In this document: piece after piece, positions 18,675 through 27,544 of the stretch
Position numbering within the stretch: position 1 is the first letter of the stretch
Layout of the letters: every line of letters begins with the position of its first letter
NCBI GenBank assembly: GCA_018647945.1
Contig: JABGSE010000032.1
Span: 1 to 37,328 of the forward strand
Direction of reading: 5' to 3'
DNA: 37,328 nucleotides
Origin: Flavobacteriales bacterium
GTDB lineage: Bacteria; Bacteroidota; Bacteroidia; Flavobacteriales; BACL11
Position numbers and translations under genes: made by a program
The notes under the pieces: model-generated
Seen by the model: the letters and a program-made list of their open reading frames with translations, nothing else
The model's database searches: none
Told to the model about the DNA's origin: nothing

Positions 18675-19709
18675 ATGAAGAAAGATATTAGAGATATTTC
18701 ACAGGAAGATTTGGAACAATTTTTCTCGGGACACAACTTGCAAAAGTTCAGAATAAAACAATTAAACGAATGGCTTTGGAAAAAAGGAGCGAATTCATTT
18801 GAAGAAATGAGTTCCTTGTCAAAGGATTTAAGAAGTTTATTAGATAAAACATTCGAAATAAAATCAGCTAATATTGACCAAGAATTTGTTTCCTCTGACG
18901 GGACAATAAAATACAGTTTCAAACTGCATGACGACAAATTAATTGAAGGGGTTTTAATCCCATCTAAAAAGAGGGTTACTGCTTGTATTTCTTCTCAAAT
19001 AGGATGTAGTTTATCTTGTACTTTCTGTGCCACTGGTACACTAAAATTAAGTAGAAATTTAACTCATGGTGAAATTTTTGATCAAGTTTTTAAACTCAAC
19101 CAAGAATCAGAAAAAAATTACGGTCGATCATTAACCAATATTGTTTTCATGGGAATGGGCGAACCACTTTTAAATTACAATGCTCTTTTAAAAGCCATTC
19201 ATAATATAACTTCCACAAGTGGGATGGCTATTTCTCCTAGGAGAATTGTAGTCTCTACTGCAGGACTTTCTAAACAAATAATACAACTTGCAGATGATGG
19301 AGTTAAATTTAATTTGGCAATTTCTTTACATTCAGCTGTTGATGAGGTTCGTTCAGAAATTATGCCCCTAAACGACTCCATTAATTTGGAAACCTTGAGA
19401 GAATCTATTCGTTATTTTTATGAGAAAACAAATAACAGAGTTACTTACGAATACATTTTATTTAAAGGTATAAATGATGATTTAGATGCAGCCAGAAGAT
19501 TGGCCGCATTTTGCAGAATTTCACCATGTAAAGTCAACCTAATTGAATACAACATAGTTGATGGTATGGATTTTGAAAAATCAACTCAAGAAAATACAGA
19601 AGGATTTATTGAATTTTTAGAACATAGAAACATAATTGTTCACCTTAGAAGAAGTAAAGGAAAAGATATTGCTGCCGCTTGCGGTCAACTGGTAAATAAG
19701 CTACTATAA
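18675..19709 (+). CDS. rlmN: Dual-specificity 23S rRNA A2503 / tRNA A37 C2-methyltransferase
   Basis: A 344-residue radical SAM enzyme. The [4Fe-4S] ligands are C111-x3-C115-x2-C118 (IGCSLSCTFCATG). The G-M-G-E-P-L-L-N SAM motif follows, and C336 near the end (AAACGQL) fits the catalytic cysteine that resolves the methylated intermediate. Length and all motifs match RlmN; it methylates C2 of A2503 in 23S rRNA and A37 in some tRNAs. A Cfr-type resistance enzyme is unlikely given the core-gene context. The gene stands alone with a very short predicted leader. Confidence 0.95.
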   Translation: MKKDIRDISQEDLEQFFSGHNLQKFRIKQLNEWLWKKGANSFEEMSSLSKDLRSLLDKTFEIKSANIDQEFVSSDGTIKYSFKLHDDKLIEGVLIPSKKRVTACISSQIGCSLSCTFCATGTLKLSRNLTHGEIFDQVFKLNQESEKNYGRSLTNIVFMGMGEPLLNYNALLKAIHNITSTSGMAISPRRIVVSTAGLSKQIIQLADDGVKFNLAISLHSAVDEVRSEIMPLNDSINLETLRESIRYFYEKTNNRVTYEYILFKGINDDLDAARRLAAFCRISPCKVNLIEYNIVDGMDFEKSTQENTEGFIEFLEHRNIIVHLRRSKGKDIAAACGQLVNKLL

Positions 19710-19756
19710 ATTTTTTAACAATTTCATTTTTCTAAAAAATCAGTAGCAAATCTTTG

Positions 19757-19764
19757 TATATTCG
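19757..19764 (+). promoter_or_regulatory. -7-like box TATATTCG for polyprenyl synthase-dnaG
   Basis: One mismatch to TAnnTTTG, 25 nt before the ATG at 19790. Confidence 0.4.
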
Positions 19765-19789
19765 CTTACTCTATTTAACAACATAATTG

Positions 19790-20764
19790 ATGAGCATAAT
19801 TTCGGAAATAAAACATCCTATTAAACAGGAGATGAGTTTGTTTGAAAAGAAATTTAAAAATTCTTTACAAAGCAAGGTTCCTCTTTTGGATAGAATAATG
19901 CATTACATAATAAAGCGTAAAGGAAAACAAATGAGACCTATGTTTGTTTTCTTAACGGCAAAAATGTTTGGAGAAATAAATGACAAAAGTTATAGATCGG
20001 CTTCACTTATTGAACTTTTACACACAGCTACTTTAGTACATGATGATGTAGTAGATGAAGCAAATTTAAGAAGGGGTTTCTTTTCGGTAAACGCCCTTTG
20101 GAGAAATAAAATTGCCGTTTTAGTTGGGGATTTCTTACTTTCAAAGGGACTTCTATTGTCTGTAGAAAATGAAGATTTTGATTTGCTAAAAATTGTGAGC
20201 TCTGCTGTAAAGGATATGAGTGAAGGAGAACTTTTACAAATTGAAAAGGCTAGGAAATTAGATATTGAAGAAGATATTTATTTTGAAATAATAAGAAAAA
20301 AAACTGCTGTACTAATTTCTAGTTGCTGTGCTTGCGGGGGGCGTTCCATGAATCAATCGGATGAGATAGTGCAAAAACTTGGTTTATTTGGAGAAAAAGT
20401 TGGGATAGCTTTTCAGATAAAAGATGATTTGTTTGATTACACTCAAAGTTCTTTTATTGGAAAACCATCCGGAATAGATATTAGAGAACAAAAAATGACA
20501 TTGCCTCTTATTTACACCATAAATAATGTAGATAAGAGCACAAAAAATAAAATTATCAATACCGTAAAAAACCATCATAAAGATGATAAAAAAGTTGCAG
20601 ATTTAATTGATTTGGTAAAAGAAACAGGGGGTTTGGAATATGCGGAAAAAGTGATGGTAAATTATCAAAAAGAAGCGTTGGGTATTTTATCAGAATTCCC
20701 TGAAAATGAAAGCAGAAAATCATTAGAGATGTTAGTAGATTATGTAATTAGTAGAAAAAAATGA
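19790..20764 (+). CDS. All-trans polyprenyl diphosphate synthase
   Basis: A 324-residue trans-prenyltransferase that condenses isopentenyl diphosphate with an allylic primer, probably supplying the menaquinone side chain. The first aspartate-rich motif is D85-D-V-V-D89 (LVHDDVVDEA) and the second D212-D-L-F-D216 (QIKDDLFDY). The conserved G-K-Q-M-R-P stretch lies at about 45-50. Chain length cannot be read reliably from the sequence. A TTG 3 nt upstream is in frame, but ATG at 19790 is preferred. The stop overlaps the dnaG start as ATGA, so the two are coupled. Confidence 0.9.
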   Translation: MSIISEIKHPIKQEMSLFEKKFKNSLQSKVPLLDRIMHYIIKRKGKQMRPMFVFLTAKMFGEINDKSYRSASLIELLHTATLVHDDVVDEANLRRGFFSVNALWRNKIAVLVGDFLLSKGLLLSVENEDFDLLKIVSSAVKDMSEGELLQIEKARKLDIEEDIYFEIIRKKTAVLISSCCACGGRSMNQSDEIVQKLGLFGEKVGIAFQIKDDLFDYTQSSFIGKPSGIDIREQKMTLPLIYTINNVDKSTKNKIINTVKNHHKDDKKVADLIDLVKETGGLEYAEKVMVNYQKEALGILSEFPENESRKSLEMLVDYVISRKK

Positions 20765-22671
20765 TCCCAAAAGAAACAATAGATAAAATATTTGAAGCCG
20801 CACTGATTGAAGAAGTGGTAAAGGATTTTGTTCATGATTTGAAAAAAAAAGGAACAGGATATTGGGCTTGTTGCCCTTTTCATAACGAAAAAACTCCTTC
20901 TTTTTCAGTATCTCCTGTAAAGGGAATTTACAAATGTTTTGGTTGCGGAAAGGGAGGGAATAGTGTCAGTTTTGTAATGGATCATGATAAAATATCCTAT
21001 CCAGAAGCTTTAAAATATTTGGCTAACAAATACAATATTGAGATTGAGGAAAAAGAACTAACTTCAGGGCAAATTGATATTTCGAAAAAAAAGGAGGGAG
21101 TATTTTTAGTTAGCACCTATGCAAATAAATTTTTCCAGGAGCAGCTTTGGGAAACGGAAGAAGGTAAATTAATTGCACTTAGCTATTTTAAACAAAGAGG
21201 ATTTTCAGAAGAAGTAATAAAAAAATTCCAATTGGGATACAGTCCAAAACAAAAAGATGTTTTTACAAAACAAGCTTTAAAAGATTCATATCAGAAAGAA
21301 TTTTTGGAAGAATCCGGACTTTCTTTTATAAATGAAAAAGGTGTGGTGGACAGATTTCGAGAAAGAGTTTTGTTCCCTATTCATAATTTTTCCGGGAAAG
21401 TTTTAGGGTTTGGAGGTCGTTCGTTAGATCCAAAAAACAAAGCAAAATATTTGAACTCTCCTGAAAATCCGATCTACCACAAAAGTAAGGTTTTGTATGG
21501 ATTTTATTTTGCGAAAAAATCAGTAAGTAGTAAAGATAATTGTTTTATTGTTGAAGGATATACAGATGTAATTTCCTTATTTCAATCAGGAGTTGAAAAT
21601 GTTGTTTCCGCTTCCGGTACCGCACTTAGTACAGAGCAAATAAACTTAATTGGACGATTTTCAAAAAATATTACAATCCTTTTTGATGGAGATGATGCTG
21701 GATTAAATGCCTCATTTAAAAGTATCGACTTAATTTTGTCAGAAGGTATGAATGTTCAAATCGTGATGTTTCCAGAAGGGGAAGATCCCGATTCTTATGC
21801 TCAAAAATTAAGTCAAGAAGATTTTCATTTTTATTTAGAAAAAAACGCAACTGATTTTATCACTTTTAAAAGTAAAATTCTGAACGAAAAAAGTAAAGGA
21901 AATCCTGCAAAAAGAGTTGAAATGATAAAAGATATTGCAAAATCAATTTCTGTAATTCCTGACAGATTAACCCGATCGGAATACAACAAAATAAGTAGTG
22001 GGTTACTCAAGATTAAAGAGGAGGAGTTATTTCAGGAAATAAATAAAATAAGAAATAGTAGTAAAGGAAAATTTGTAACACAAAACACTGCCGAAAAAAC
22101 TAATATAGCTAAATCAAATTCTGCTGGAATTCAGAAGAAACCACATCAGTTGGAAGATTGGGAAAAAGAAATATTGAGACTTCTATTCTGCTATGGAGAT
22201 GAAATTTTGGAGTTTGAAGATTTTGATGAAAAAGTAAAAGTAAGTGATTATATTTTTCTGGAATTAGAACAAGATAACATAAAGTTTAGTAATCAGTTTT
22301 ATTCCAAAATTTTGAAGGAATACCAAGATTTAATGTCCGAAAATGGAGGTGTAAATATTAAGTTTTTTACACATCACGAAAGTGGAGAATATCAATCGTT
22401 AGCTATTGATTTTGTGAGTCACAAATATAATTTGAGCGAAAATTGGGAAAGAGGACATCAAATTTTTACATTAAGCGAATCGGATAATTTAGAAAAAACA
22501 ATCTCCAAAGCGATTTTATCTTTAAAGCAATCTTATTTGAAAAAGGAAATTTTAAAAGTAAATGAAAAGTTAAAAAATGAAGAAACTGATCCTAAAAAAC
22601 TACTTTTAATTCTCACTAAATTAAACAAAGTTCTTTTCCAAATAAATAAAACTTTAGGAAGAGAGAGTTAA
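20761..22671 (+). CDS. dnaG: DNA primase
   Basis: A 636-residue primase that makes RNA primers at the replication fork. The CHC2 zinc-binding domain uses C38, H41, C59 and C62 (CCPFHNEKTPSF and KCFGCGKGG). The catalytic core includes R-F-R-E-R-V-L-F-P-I and G-G-R, then the TOPRIM fold with E265-G-Y-T-D-V and D309-G-D311-D-A-G. The C-terminal third is a variable helicase-interacting region rich in Lys and Glu. The ATG overlaps the upstream stop by 4 bp. The stop is 1 bp from the convergent recJ stop. Confidence 0.96.
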   Translation: MIPKETIDKIFEAALIEEVVKDFVHDLKKKGTGYWACCPFHNEKTPSFSVSPVKGIYKCFGCGKGGNSVSFVMDHDKISYPEALKYLANKYNIEIEEKELTSGQIDISKKKEGVFLVSTYANKFFQEQLWETEEGKLIALSYFKQRGFSEEVIKKFQLGYSPKQKDVFTKQALKDSYQKEFLEESGLSFINEKGVVDRFRERVLFPIHNFSGKVLGFGGRSLDPKNKAKYLNSPENPIYHKSKVLYGFYFAKKSVSSKDNCFIVEGYTDVISLFQSGVENVVSASGTALSTEQINLIGRFSKNITILFDGDDAGLNASFKSIDLILSEGMNVQIVMFPEGEDPDSYAQKLSQEDFHFYLEKNATDFITFKSKILNEKSKGNPAKRVEMIKDIAKSISVIPDRLTRSEYNKISSGLLKIKEEELFQEINKIRNSSKGKFVTQNTAEKTNIAKSNSAGIQKKPHQLEDWEKEILRLLFCYGDEILEFEDFDEKVKVSDYIFLELEQDNIKFSNQFYSKILKEYQDLMSENGGVNIKFFTHHESGEYQSLAIDFVSHKYNLSENWERGHQIFTLSESDNLEKTISKAILSLKQSYLKKEILKVNEKLKNEETDPKKLLLILTKLNKVLFQINKTLGRES

Positions 22672-22672
22672 A

Positions 22673-24355
22673 TTATTTTAAATCTTTTAGCTTTATTTGT
22701 AAAGAAGTTTTCCCTTGCCACTTGTTTTCATCAATTGTATAACAAATATCAAAATTTTTATTTTCATTGGTTTTTTCAAAACAATCCGCCATTCCAAAAC
22801 CAATTGAAGTGATTGTTTGGTCTTCTGCGGTATTCAATACCAATCGTAAATGAGATTTATCGCTACCCACTTTCTTACCATAACCGCAATCCTGAACACC
22901 CTTACTTACAAAATTTGGAGTTCTATTTTTTGGCCCAAAAGGAGCAAATTGTTTGATAATTCTGTAAAGTTTTGGAGTTACATTTTTTATATCTATTTCC
23001 ATATCAACTTCAATTTCCGGTTCTAACTGATCTGATGTAATAGATTTAGAAACTACTTTTTCAAATTCCTTTATAAAAGCATCCAAATTAGATTTTTTTA
23101 CCGTTAATCCTGCGGCATATTTGTGTCCTCCAAATTTTTCTAAAAGATGTTCGCATTGTAACAATGCATTGTATAAATCGAACCCTTTAACAGAGCGGGC
23201 TGAACCAGTCAATTCATCATCTTTTTCAGATAAAACAATTGTTGGTTTATAATGACTTTCAATTAATCTTGAAGCAACAATTCCAACAACTCCTTTATGC
23301 CAATCAGCACTAAAAACAACAGTAGATTTTTTATTCTGATCAATCATATCCAAAGCTTCTTCTGTTATATTTTTATCAAGTTCCTTTCTGTGCAAATTAT
23401 AATTTTCAATCCCATCTGCTAATATTTTTACTTTTTCTGTATCCTCTTCAATCAGTATTTCTACTGCTCGTTTTCCGTGTTCAATCCTTCCGGCGGCATT
23501 TATTCTTGGAGCGATTCCAAACACTACATCCGAAATTGAGAATGTTCCTGTTTTACCACTTTTTATCATTAGTGCTTTAATTCCAGTTCTGGGAGATGAG
23601 TTTATTAATTTCAATCCATAATAAGCCATAATTCTATTTTCCCCAGTCATCTCTACAATATCGGCTCCAATACTGACAACTAATAAATCCAAATATTCTG
23701 CAATTTCAGTAAAATCAATATTATTTTTTTCGCTATAGGCCTGAATCAATTTAAAACCAACTCCACATCCAGAAAGTTCTTTGTAAGGATAATCACAATC
23801 TAATTGCTTTGGGTTTAAAATAGAAATTGCCCTTGGGATATTTAACCCAGGAGTATGATGATCACAAATAATAAAATCAATATTTTTATTAGATGCGTAT
23901 TCCACTTGTTTTACGGCCCTAATTCCGCAATCCAATGATATAATTAATGAATAATCATGAGACTGAGCATAATCAATCCCTTTTAATGAAATCCCATATC
24001 CTTCATCATATCTATCCGGAATATAATATCCCATTTTTTCAGAAAATCTAGTCAAAAAGCTATACATCATTGAAACAGAAGTTGTTCCATCAACATCATA
24101 ATCTCCATAAACCAATATCTTTTCTCCTTTCTTTATCGCAAGTTCAATTCTGTCTACAGCATCTTTCATTCCCTTCATTAAAAATGGATCGTGCAAATCC
24201 TTAATATCTGGCCGAAAAAACTTCTCGGCTTGCTCATAAGTAGAAATTCCTCTTAAAACTAAAAGGTGCGCAACAATTTTATTTACCTTCAATTCTGCAG
24301 ATAAATTTTCAACCAGATTCTCATCTGATTTTTGTAATGTCCACTTTTTTTCCAT
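22673..24355 (-). CDS. recJ: Single-stranded-DNA-specific 5'-3' exonuclease RecJ
   Basis: A 560-residue DHH-family nuclease acting in RecF recombination, mismatch and base excision repair. Motif I D85-Y-D-V-D-G-T-T-S, motif II around D142, and motif III D165-H-H-T are present, followed by the DHHA1 domain with G-G-H-K-Y-A-A-G and a C-terminal OB-like region. Length matches RecJ. It is the last gene of a minus-strand unit after rsmI, grpB and the aromatic fusion gene; its ATG directly abuts the upstream stop. It faces dnaG tail to tail with 1 bp between stops. Confidence 0.95.
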   Translation of the reverse strand: MEKKWTLQKSDENLVENLSAELKVNKIVAHLLVLRGISTYEQAEKFFRPDIKDLHDPFLMKGMKDAVDRIELAIKKGEKILVYGDYDVDGTTSVSMMYSFLTRFSEKMGYYIPDRYDEGYGISLKGIDYAQSHDYSLIISLDCGIRAVKQVEYASNKNIDFIICDHHTPGLNIPRAISILNPKQLDCDYPYKELSGCGVGFKLIQAYSEKNNIDFTEIAEYLDLLVVSIGADIVEMTGENRIMAYYGLKLINSSPRTGIKALMIKSGKTGTFSISDVVFGIAPRINAAGRIEHGKRAVEILIEEDTEKVKILADGIENYNLHRKELDKNITEEALDMIDQNKKSTVVFSADWHKGVVGIVASRLIESHYKPTIVLSEKDDELTGSARSVKGFDLYNALLQCEHLLEKFGGHKYAAGLTVKKSNLDAFIKEFEKVVSKSITSDQLEPEIEVDMEIDIKNVTPKLYRIIKQFAPFGPKNRTPNFVSKGVQDCGYGKKVGSDKSHLRLVLNTAEDQTITSIGFGMADCFEKTNENKNFDICYTIDENKWQGKTSLQIKLKDLK

Positions 24356-25414
24356 TTAGTCTTTTCTCATTATTTTTGATTGGGTTAAAATAGAATATTT
24401 ATGAATTAGTTTATAAATGTCGGAAATCATTTTTGGGTCCAATCCTATTTCTGTTGCCTGTCGCTGTCTGCTATTTAAAATTTGAAACCACCTTTCCAAT
24501 TGAAAAATTGTAACATTATGTTTTAGTTTTATTTGCGCAATTTCTTCTACAAATTGTTTCCTATTTTTCAAAACACTTACAATCCCTTCATCAATTGTAT
24601 CAATCTTTTCTCGTAAATATTTAAGTTCCGAAAGTATTTTTTCATCTTCCGATTTTCTTTTTCTATAAATTAAAGAATCTAATAAATTTTGTAATTCTGT
24701 TGGGGTTAACTGCTGATTAACATCACTTAAAGCCTTTTTTGGGTTGATATGAGATTCAATCATCAATCCATTCATATCCAAATCCATTGCGGTTTGGGAT
24801 ATATCTCCAATTAATTTTCTATTGCCCGAAATATGACTTGGATCACAAATAATTGGCAAATCTGGTAATTTTCTTTTCAGTTCAATTGGTAATTCCCATT
24901 TTGGTTCATTCCTAAAAGCAGAAGATTCATATGTAAAAAACCCTCTATGAATGGCGGATAATTTTGTAATTCCTTTATTATTTAATCTTTCCAAAGCTCC
25001 AATCCATAAACTAATATCCGGGTGAATTGGATTTTTTACAAATACAGGAATATTAACTCCACTTAAAGCCTCTGAAATTTCTTGCACATAAAATGGATTT
25101 ACAGTAGTTCTGGCACCAATCCATAACATGTCTATTCCGGCATTTAAACACAGCTCTACATGTTTTGCAGTTGCTACTTCAGTTATTACTTTTAGACCCG
25201 TTTCATTCTGAACTTTTTGTAACCAAAACAAAGCCTCTTTTCCAACACCTTCAAATGAATTTGGTTTTGTTCTTGGTTTCCAAACTCCCGCTCTAAAGAC
25301 ATTAATCTTGCCTTTTAAAGATTTTGCCGTATTTAATAATTGCTCCTCTGATTCCGCGCTACAAGGACCAGAAATTATGTAAGGTTTTTTATTTATAAAT
25401 TTTTTAATTTCCAT
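24356..25414 (-). CDS. Bifunctional DAHP synthase / chorismate mutase (AroQ domain at C-terminus)
   Basis: A 352-residue fusion. Residues 1-250 are a type I-beta 3-deoxy-D-arabino-heptulosonate 7-phosphate synthase: G-P-C-S-A-E-S at 16-22, W-K-P-R-T-K at 45-50, H156-R-G, and C190-D-P-S-H. Residues about 258-352 are an AroQ-type chorismate mutase helix bundle, with R268, D272, D275 and R285 in the first-helix pattern. The protein thus covers entry to the shikimate pathway and the commitment to prephenate. In other bacteria the mutase domain can also mediate feedback control of the synthase. It lies with no gap between grpB and recJ, whose functions are unrelated. Confidence 0.93.
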   Translation of the reverse strand: MEIKKFINKKPYIISGPCSAESEEQLLNTAKSLKGKINVFRAGVWKPRTKPNSFEGVGKEALFWLQKVQNETGLKVITEVATAKHVELCLNAGIDMLWIGARTTVNPFYVQEISEALSGVNIPVFVKNPIHPDISLWIGALERLNNKGITKLSAIHRGFFTYESSAFRNEPKWELPIELKRKLPDLPIICDPSHISGNRKLIGDISQTAMDLDMNGLMIESHINPKKALSDVNQQLTPTELQNLLDSLIYRKRKSEDEKILSELKYLREKIDTIDEGIVSVLKNRKQFVEEIAQIKLKHNVTIFQLERWFQILNSRQRQATEIGLDPKMISDIYKLIHKYSILTQSKIMRKD

Positions 25415-25909
25415 TTAAATACTATTTTCTACAGATCTTATAAAAGATGACTTTGCTTCTGCATACTCATCTCCAGATTTCCAATCTTTTGTTGCAAGTT
25501 GTAATTTTAATGATTGATAATCAAACTTAACTTTTTTATTTTCCCTCAACTCATCTCTAAACATAATATGTCGTTTAAACCAATCAGTATCCTTTTTAAC
25601 TAGATGAATATGATGGGTTCTCTTATTATTAATTTCAAAAATGAAAAATCTTCTATTGGGAATATCCTTTTCAAATTTTGAAATATACGTAAAGCCTAAT
25701 GATGAAATTGCGTCAATAAAATTATCTAATGTCGTTTGTTTAGGAACTCCAATTAGGATATCAATTATTGGTTTTGACATCAGACCTTCAACTGAAGTAC
25801 TTCCAATATGTTCAATATCTGTTTCAGGTAAAACCTTTTCTAATTGTAATTTAGTTTGATCAAAGATATTGGTCCAATTGGGATTGTATTTTACAATATT
25901 AATTTTCAT
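25415..25909 (-). CDS. GrpB-family predicted nucleotidyltransferase (UPF0157)
   Basis: A 164-residue protein of the GrpB branch of the polymerase-beta-like nucleotidyltransferase fold. The signature I-E-H-I-G-S-T-S-V at 32-40 is followed by K-P-I-I-D-I at 46-51 and a later N-x-R-x-H-H-I-H-L-V motif. Cellular substrate and role are unknown; some relatives are linked to coenzyme A metabolism or occur as fusions. The ATG overlaps the rsmI stop by 4 bp and the stop abuts the next start, so it is embedded in the operon. Confidence 0.85.
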   Translation of the reverse strand: MKINIVKYNPNWTNIFDQTKLQLEKVLPETDIEHIGSTSVEGLMSKPIIDILIGVPKQTTLDNFIDAISSLGFTYISKFEKDIPNRRFFIFEINNKRTHHIHLVKKDTDWFKRHIMFRDELRENKKVKFDYQSLKLQLATKDWKSGDEYAEAKSSFIRSVENSI

Positions 25910-26577
25910 TTCATTCCTTCTACAACAATTACAAATTCACCTTTTGGTTTTTTTTCTTCAAAATATTCTAACACTTCTTTCATTGTTCCTCTCTTTGTTT
26001 CTTCAAACATCTTGGATATTTCCCTAGAAACAGACACTAATCTTTCTTCCCCAAAATACTCGGAAAATTGAATGAGTGTTTTAACAATTCGGTGCGGAGA
26101 TTCGTAAAAAACCATTGTTCTTTTTTCTTCTTTCAGAAATTTTAGTCTTGTTTGTCTTCCTTTTTTCAATGGAAGAAATCCTTCAAAAACAAATTTTTCA
26201 GAAGGCAAGCCTGAATTGACTAATGCCGGTACAAATGCAGTAGCTCCTGGCAAACAATCAACCTCAATCCCTTCTTTTACACATTCTCGAACCAATAAAA
26301 ATCCAGGATCAGAAATTGCTGGAGTTCCCGCATCTGAAATAAGTGCGATTACTTTTCCGCTTTTAAGTTTTTCAATTTGAAAATTTAGTGTTTTATGTTC
26401 ATTATGTTGATGGAAAGATTGTAAAGTTGTACTTATTTCATAATGATTTAATAGCTTTCTACTTACCCTTGTATCCTCTGCCAAAACTAAATCTACCTCT
26501 TTTAATATACGGATTGCCCTTAAAGTAATATCTTCAAGATTTCCTATTGGAGTTGGTATAACAAACAATTTTGACAT
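25906..26577 (-). CDS. rsmI: 16S rRNA (cytidine(1402)-2'-O)-methyltransferase
   Basis: A 223-residue SAM-dependent tetrapyrrole-methylase-fold enzyme that 2'-O-methylates C1402 in the 16S decoding centre. Motifs: I-P-T-P-I-G-N-L at 7-14, A-E-D-T-R at 33-37, the glycine-rich S-D-A-G-T-P-A-I-S-D-P-G at 81-92, and Y-E-S-P-H-R at about 154. It is somewhat shorter than E. coli RsmI at the C-terminus. It starts the rsmI-grpB-aromatic fusion-recJ unit, and its -7 box overlaps the stop codon of the upstream DUF2279 gene. Confidence 0.94.
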   Translation of the reverse strand: MSKLFVIPTPIGNLEDITLRAIRILKEVDLVLAEDTRVSRKLLNHYEISTTLQSFHQHNEHKTLNFQIEKLKSGKVIALISDAGTPAISDPGFLLVRECVKEGIEVDCLPGATAFVPALVNSGLPSEKFVFEGFLPLKKGRQTRLKFLKEEKRTMVFYESPHRIVKTLIQFSEYFGEERLVSVSREISKMFEETKRGTMKEVLEYFEEKKPKGEFVIVVEGMK

Positions 26578-26581
26578 ATTA

Positions 26582-26589
26582 CAAAACTA
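26582..26589 (-). promoter_or_regulatory. -7 box TAGTTTTG 4 nt before rsmI ATG, overlapping the DUF2279 stop
   Basis: Perfect TAnnTTTG match whose TAG is also the stop codon of the upstream gene (26587-26589); TAAT then separates it from the ATG. No -33 TTG was found, so promoter strength is uncertain. Confidence 0.55.
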
Positions 26590-27483
26590 CATGAAAAATG
26601 GGTAAAATTCCACTGTTGGACTAATCCTTATTGTTGGAGCGGGAAGTTTTATAAAATTCAACCACTTTTTAACTTTTTTTCCTCTATCAGAATTCCAATT
26701 TTTTAAAAGTTTTGGGATGTCGTAATCTAATGCTATATAAAATTCATTCTCTCCACCCAACTTAGTGTTTCCTTGGGTTAAATATTGAGTGTCGTCAATT
26801 CCAAAACCAACTGCAATATTCAAAAAATCTGGCCACCAATCTTGTTGAATAAAGTGATTTACATCTGCCGAAATCCAGTACGTTTGATTGGGATAGTCAT
26901 CATGCCAATCAAATTTTGATGGAAAATTATCTCTCTGATTTTCTAATTCCCAATAAATATTAGAGTGAGGATAATAACTCATCTTTATATTAAAAGCATT
27001 TGCAGTTTTAGAATAATGTTTCAAAACCGGTAAAAAACTTCCGGCAGAACCAATTATCAAATCCCATTTACTAAATCCCCAATGAGGAGCGTAAGCGTCC
27101 TTTATTTCAATTGCCAACTGCAAAGCACTTCCATAAAGAGCTCCGTACCAAACTGATTTTTCTTCACTTAATCCTGCCCATAAAAAAGAACTACTGAAAG
27201 TTTCGGAAGCAAGTAGCCCCCCCATAAAATGACCAGCTTTATCTACATTTTGAGCATAAACCATATCATTCCCTTTATCAAAATGAAAATCCCTTGATTG
27301 TTCACTCCACCAAACTTTTTCAATATAAAAATAAGAAGCCGTAACTGACGAAATTAAACTTCCACTAACAATATAAATACGAGTTTTATTTATTTTAGAA
27401 GTGTCGGAAACCGTAGAAATAGAAAAACTATTGAAGGTGAAAAATGAAAGAAAAATAAGGAGAAACAAATTTCTGATATACAT
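26587..27483 (-). CDS. DUF2279 (YfiM-like) exported protein
   Basis: A 298-residue protein with an N-terminal signal peptide or anchor (about 1-22) and a second hydrophobic stretch at about 36-52. A conserved core has N-V-D-K-A-G-H-F-M-G-G, then W-x-G-A-L-Y-G-S-A-L-Q and E-I-K-D-A, the DUF2279 pattern. The rest is rich in aromatic residues with several F/Y/W-P turns, and the C-terminus F-Y-P-F-F-M resembles a final outer-membrane strand. I infer an envelope protein, perhaps outer-membrane associated; the function is unknown. It is divergent from tdk. Confidence 0.75.
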   Translation of the reverse strand: MYIRNLFLLIFLSFFTFNSFSISTVSDTSKINKTRIYIVSGSLISSVTASYFYIEKVWWSEQSRDFHFDKGNDMVYAQNVDKAGHFMGGLLASETFSSSFLWAGLSEEKSVWYGALYGSALQLAIEIKDAYAPHWGFSKWDLIIGSAGSFLPVLKHYSKTANAFNIKMSYYPHSNIYWELENQRDNFPSKFDWHDDYPNQTYWISADVNHFIQQDWWPDFLNIAVGFGIDDTQYLTQGNTKLGGENEFYIALDYDIPKLLKNWNSDRGKKVKKWLNFIKLPAPTIRISPTVEFYPFFM

Positions 27484-27505
27484 GTTTAATGCGATTGCTT
27501 TTTTA

Positions 27506-27513
27506 TACTTTTG
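27506..27513 (+). promoter_or_regulatory. -7 box TACTTTTG for tdk-alr
   Basis: Perfect match, 31 nt before the tdk ATG. Only TTAA separates it from the opposing box, so the two promoters should exclude each other. Confidence 0.6.
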
Positions 27514-27517
27514 TTAA

Positions 27518-27525
27518 CAAACATA
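27518..27525 (-). promoter_or_regulatory. -7 box TATGTTTG for the DUF2279 gene
   Basis: Perfect match on the minus strand, 34 nt before the ATG at 27483. Together with the opposing box it creates a 12-bp palindrome, TTTGTTAACAAA, at 27510-27521. Confidence 0.6.
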
Positions 27526-27544
27526 AGCAATCAAGACTAAATAA

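Larger units (their letters stand above)
27493..27532. promoter_or_regulatory. Inverted repeat GATTGCTT/AAGCAATC around the tdk/DUF2279 divergent promoter
   Basis: Eight-base arms at 27493-27500 and 27525-27532 flank 24 bases that contain most of both -7 boxes; the right arm overlaps the last base of the minus-strand box. This arrangement could bind a dimeric regulator, but it may be chance in AT-rich DNA. Confidence 0.3.

Noticed and set aside
18632-18937. Upstream extension of the amidohydrolase frame
   Set aside because: It would overlap rlmN on the other strand and precede the -7 box; the canonical N-terminus starts at 18631.
19710-19740. Possible terminator after rlmN (ATTTTTTA ... TAAAAAAT)
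   Set aside because: The 8-bp stem is almost all A-T with a 15-nt loop and no following T-run, so it is expected by chance here.
25415-25909. GrpB-like nucleotidyltransferase as a toxin-antitoxin or defence component
   Set aside because: No partner antitoxin or defence gene is adjacent, and it is embedded in a housekeeping operon.
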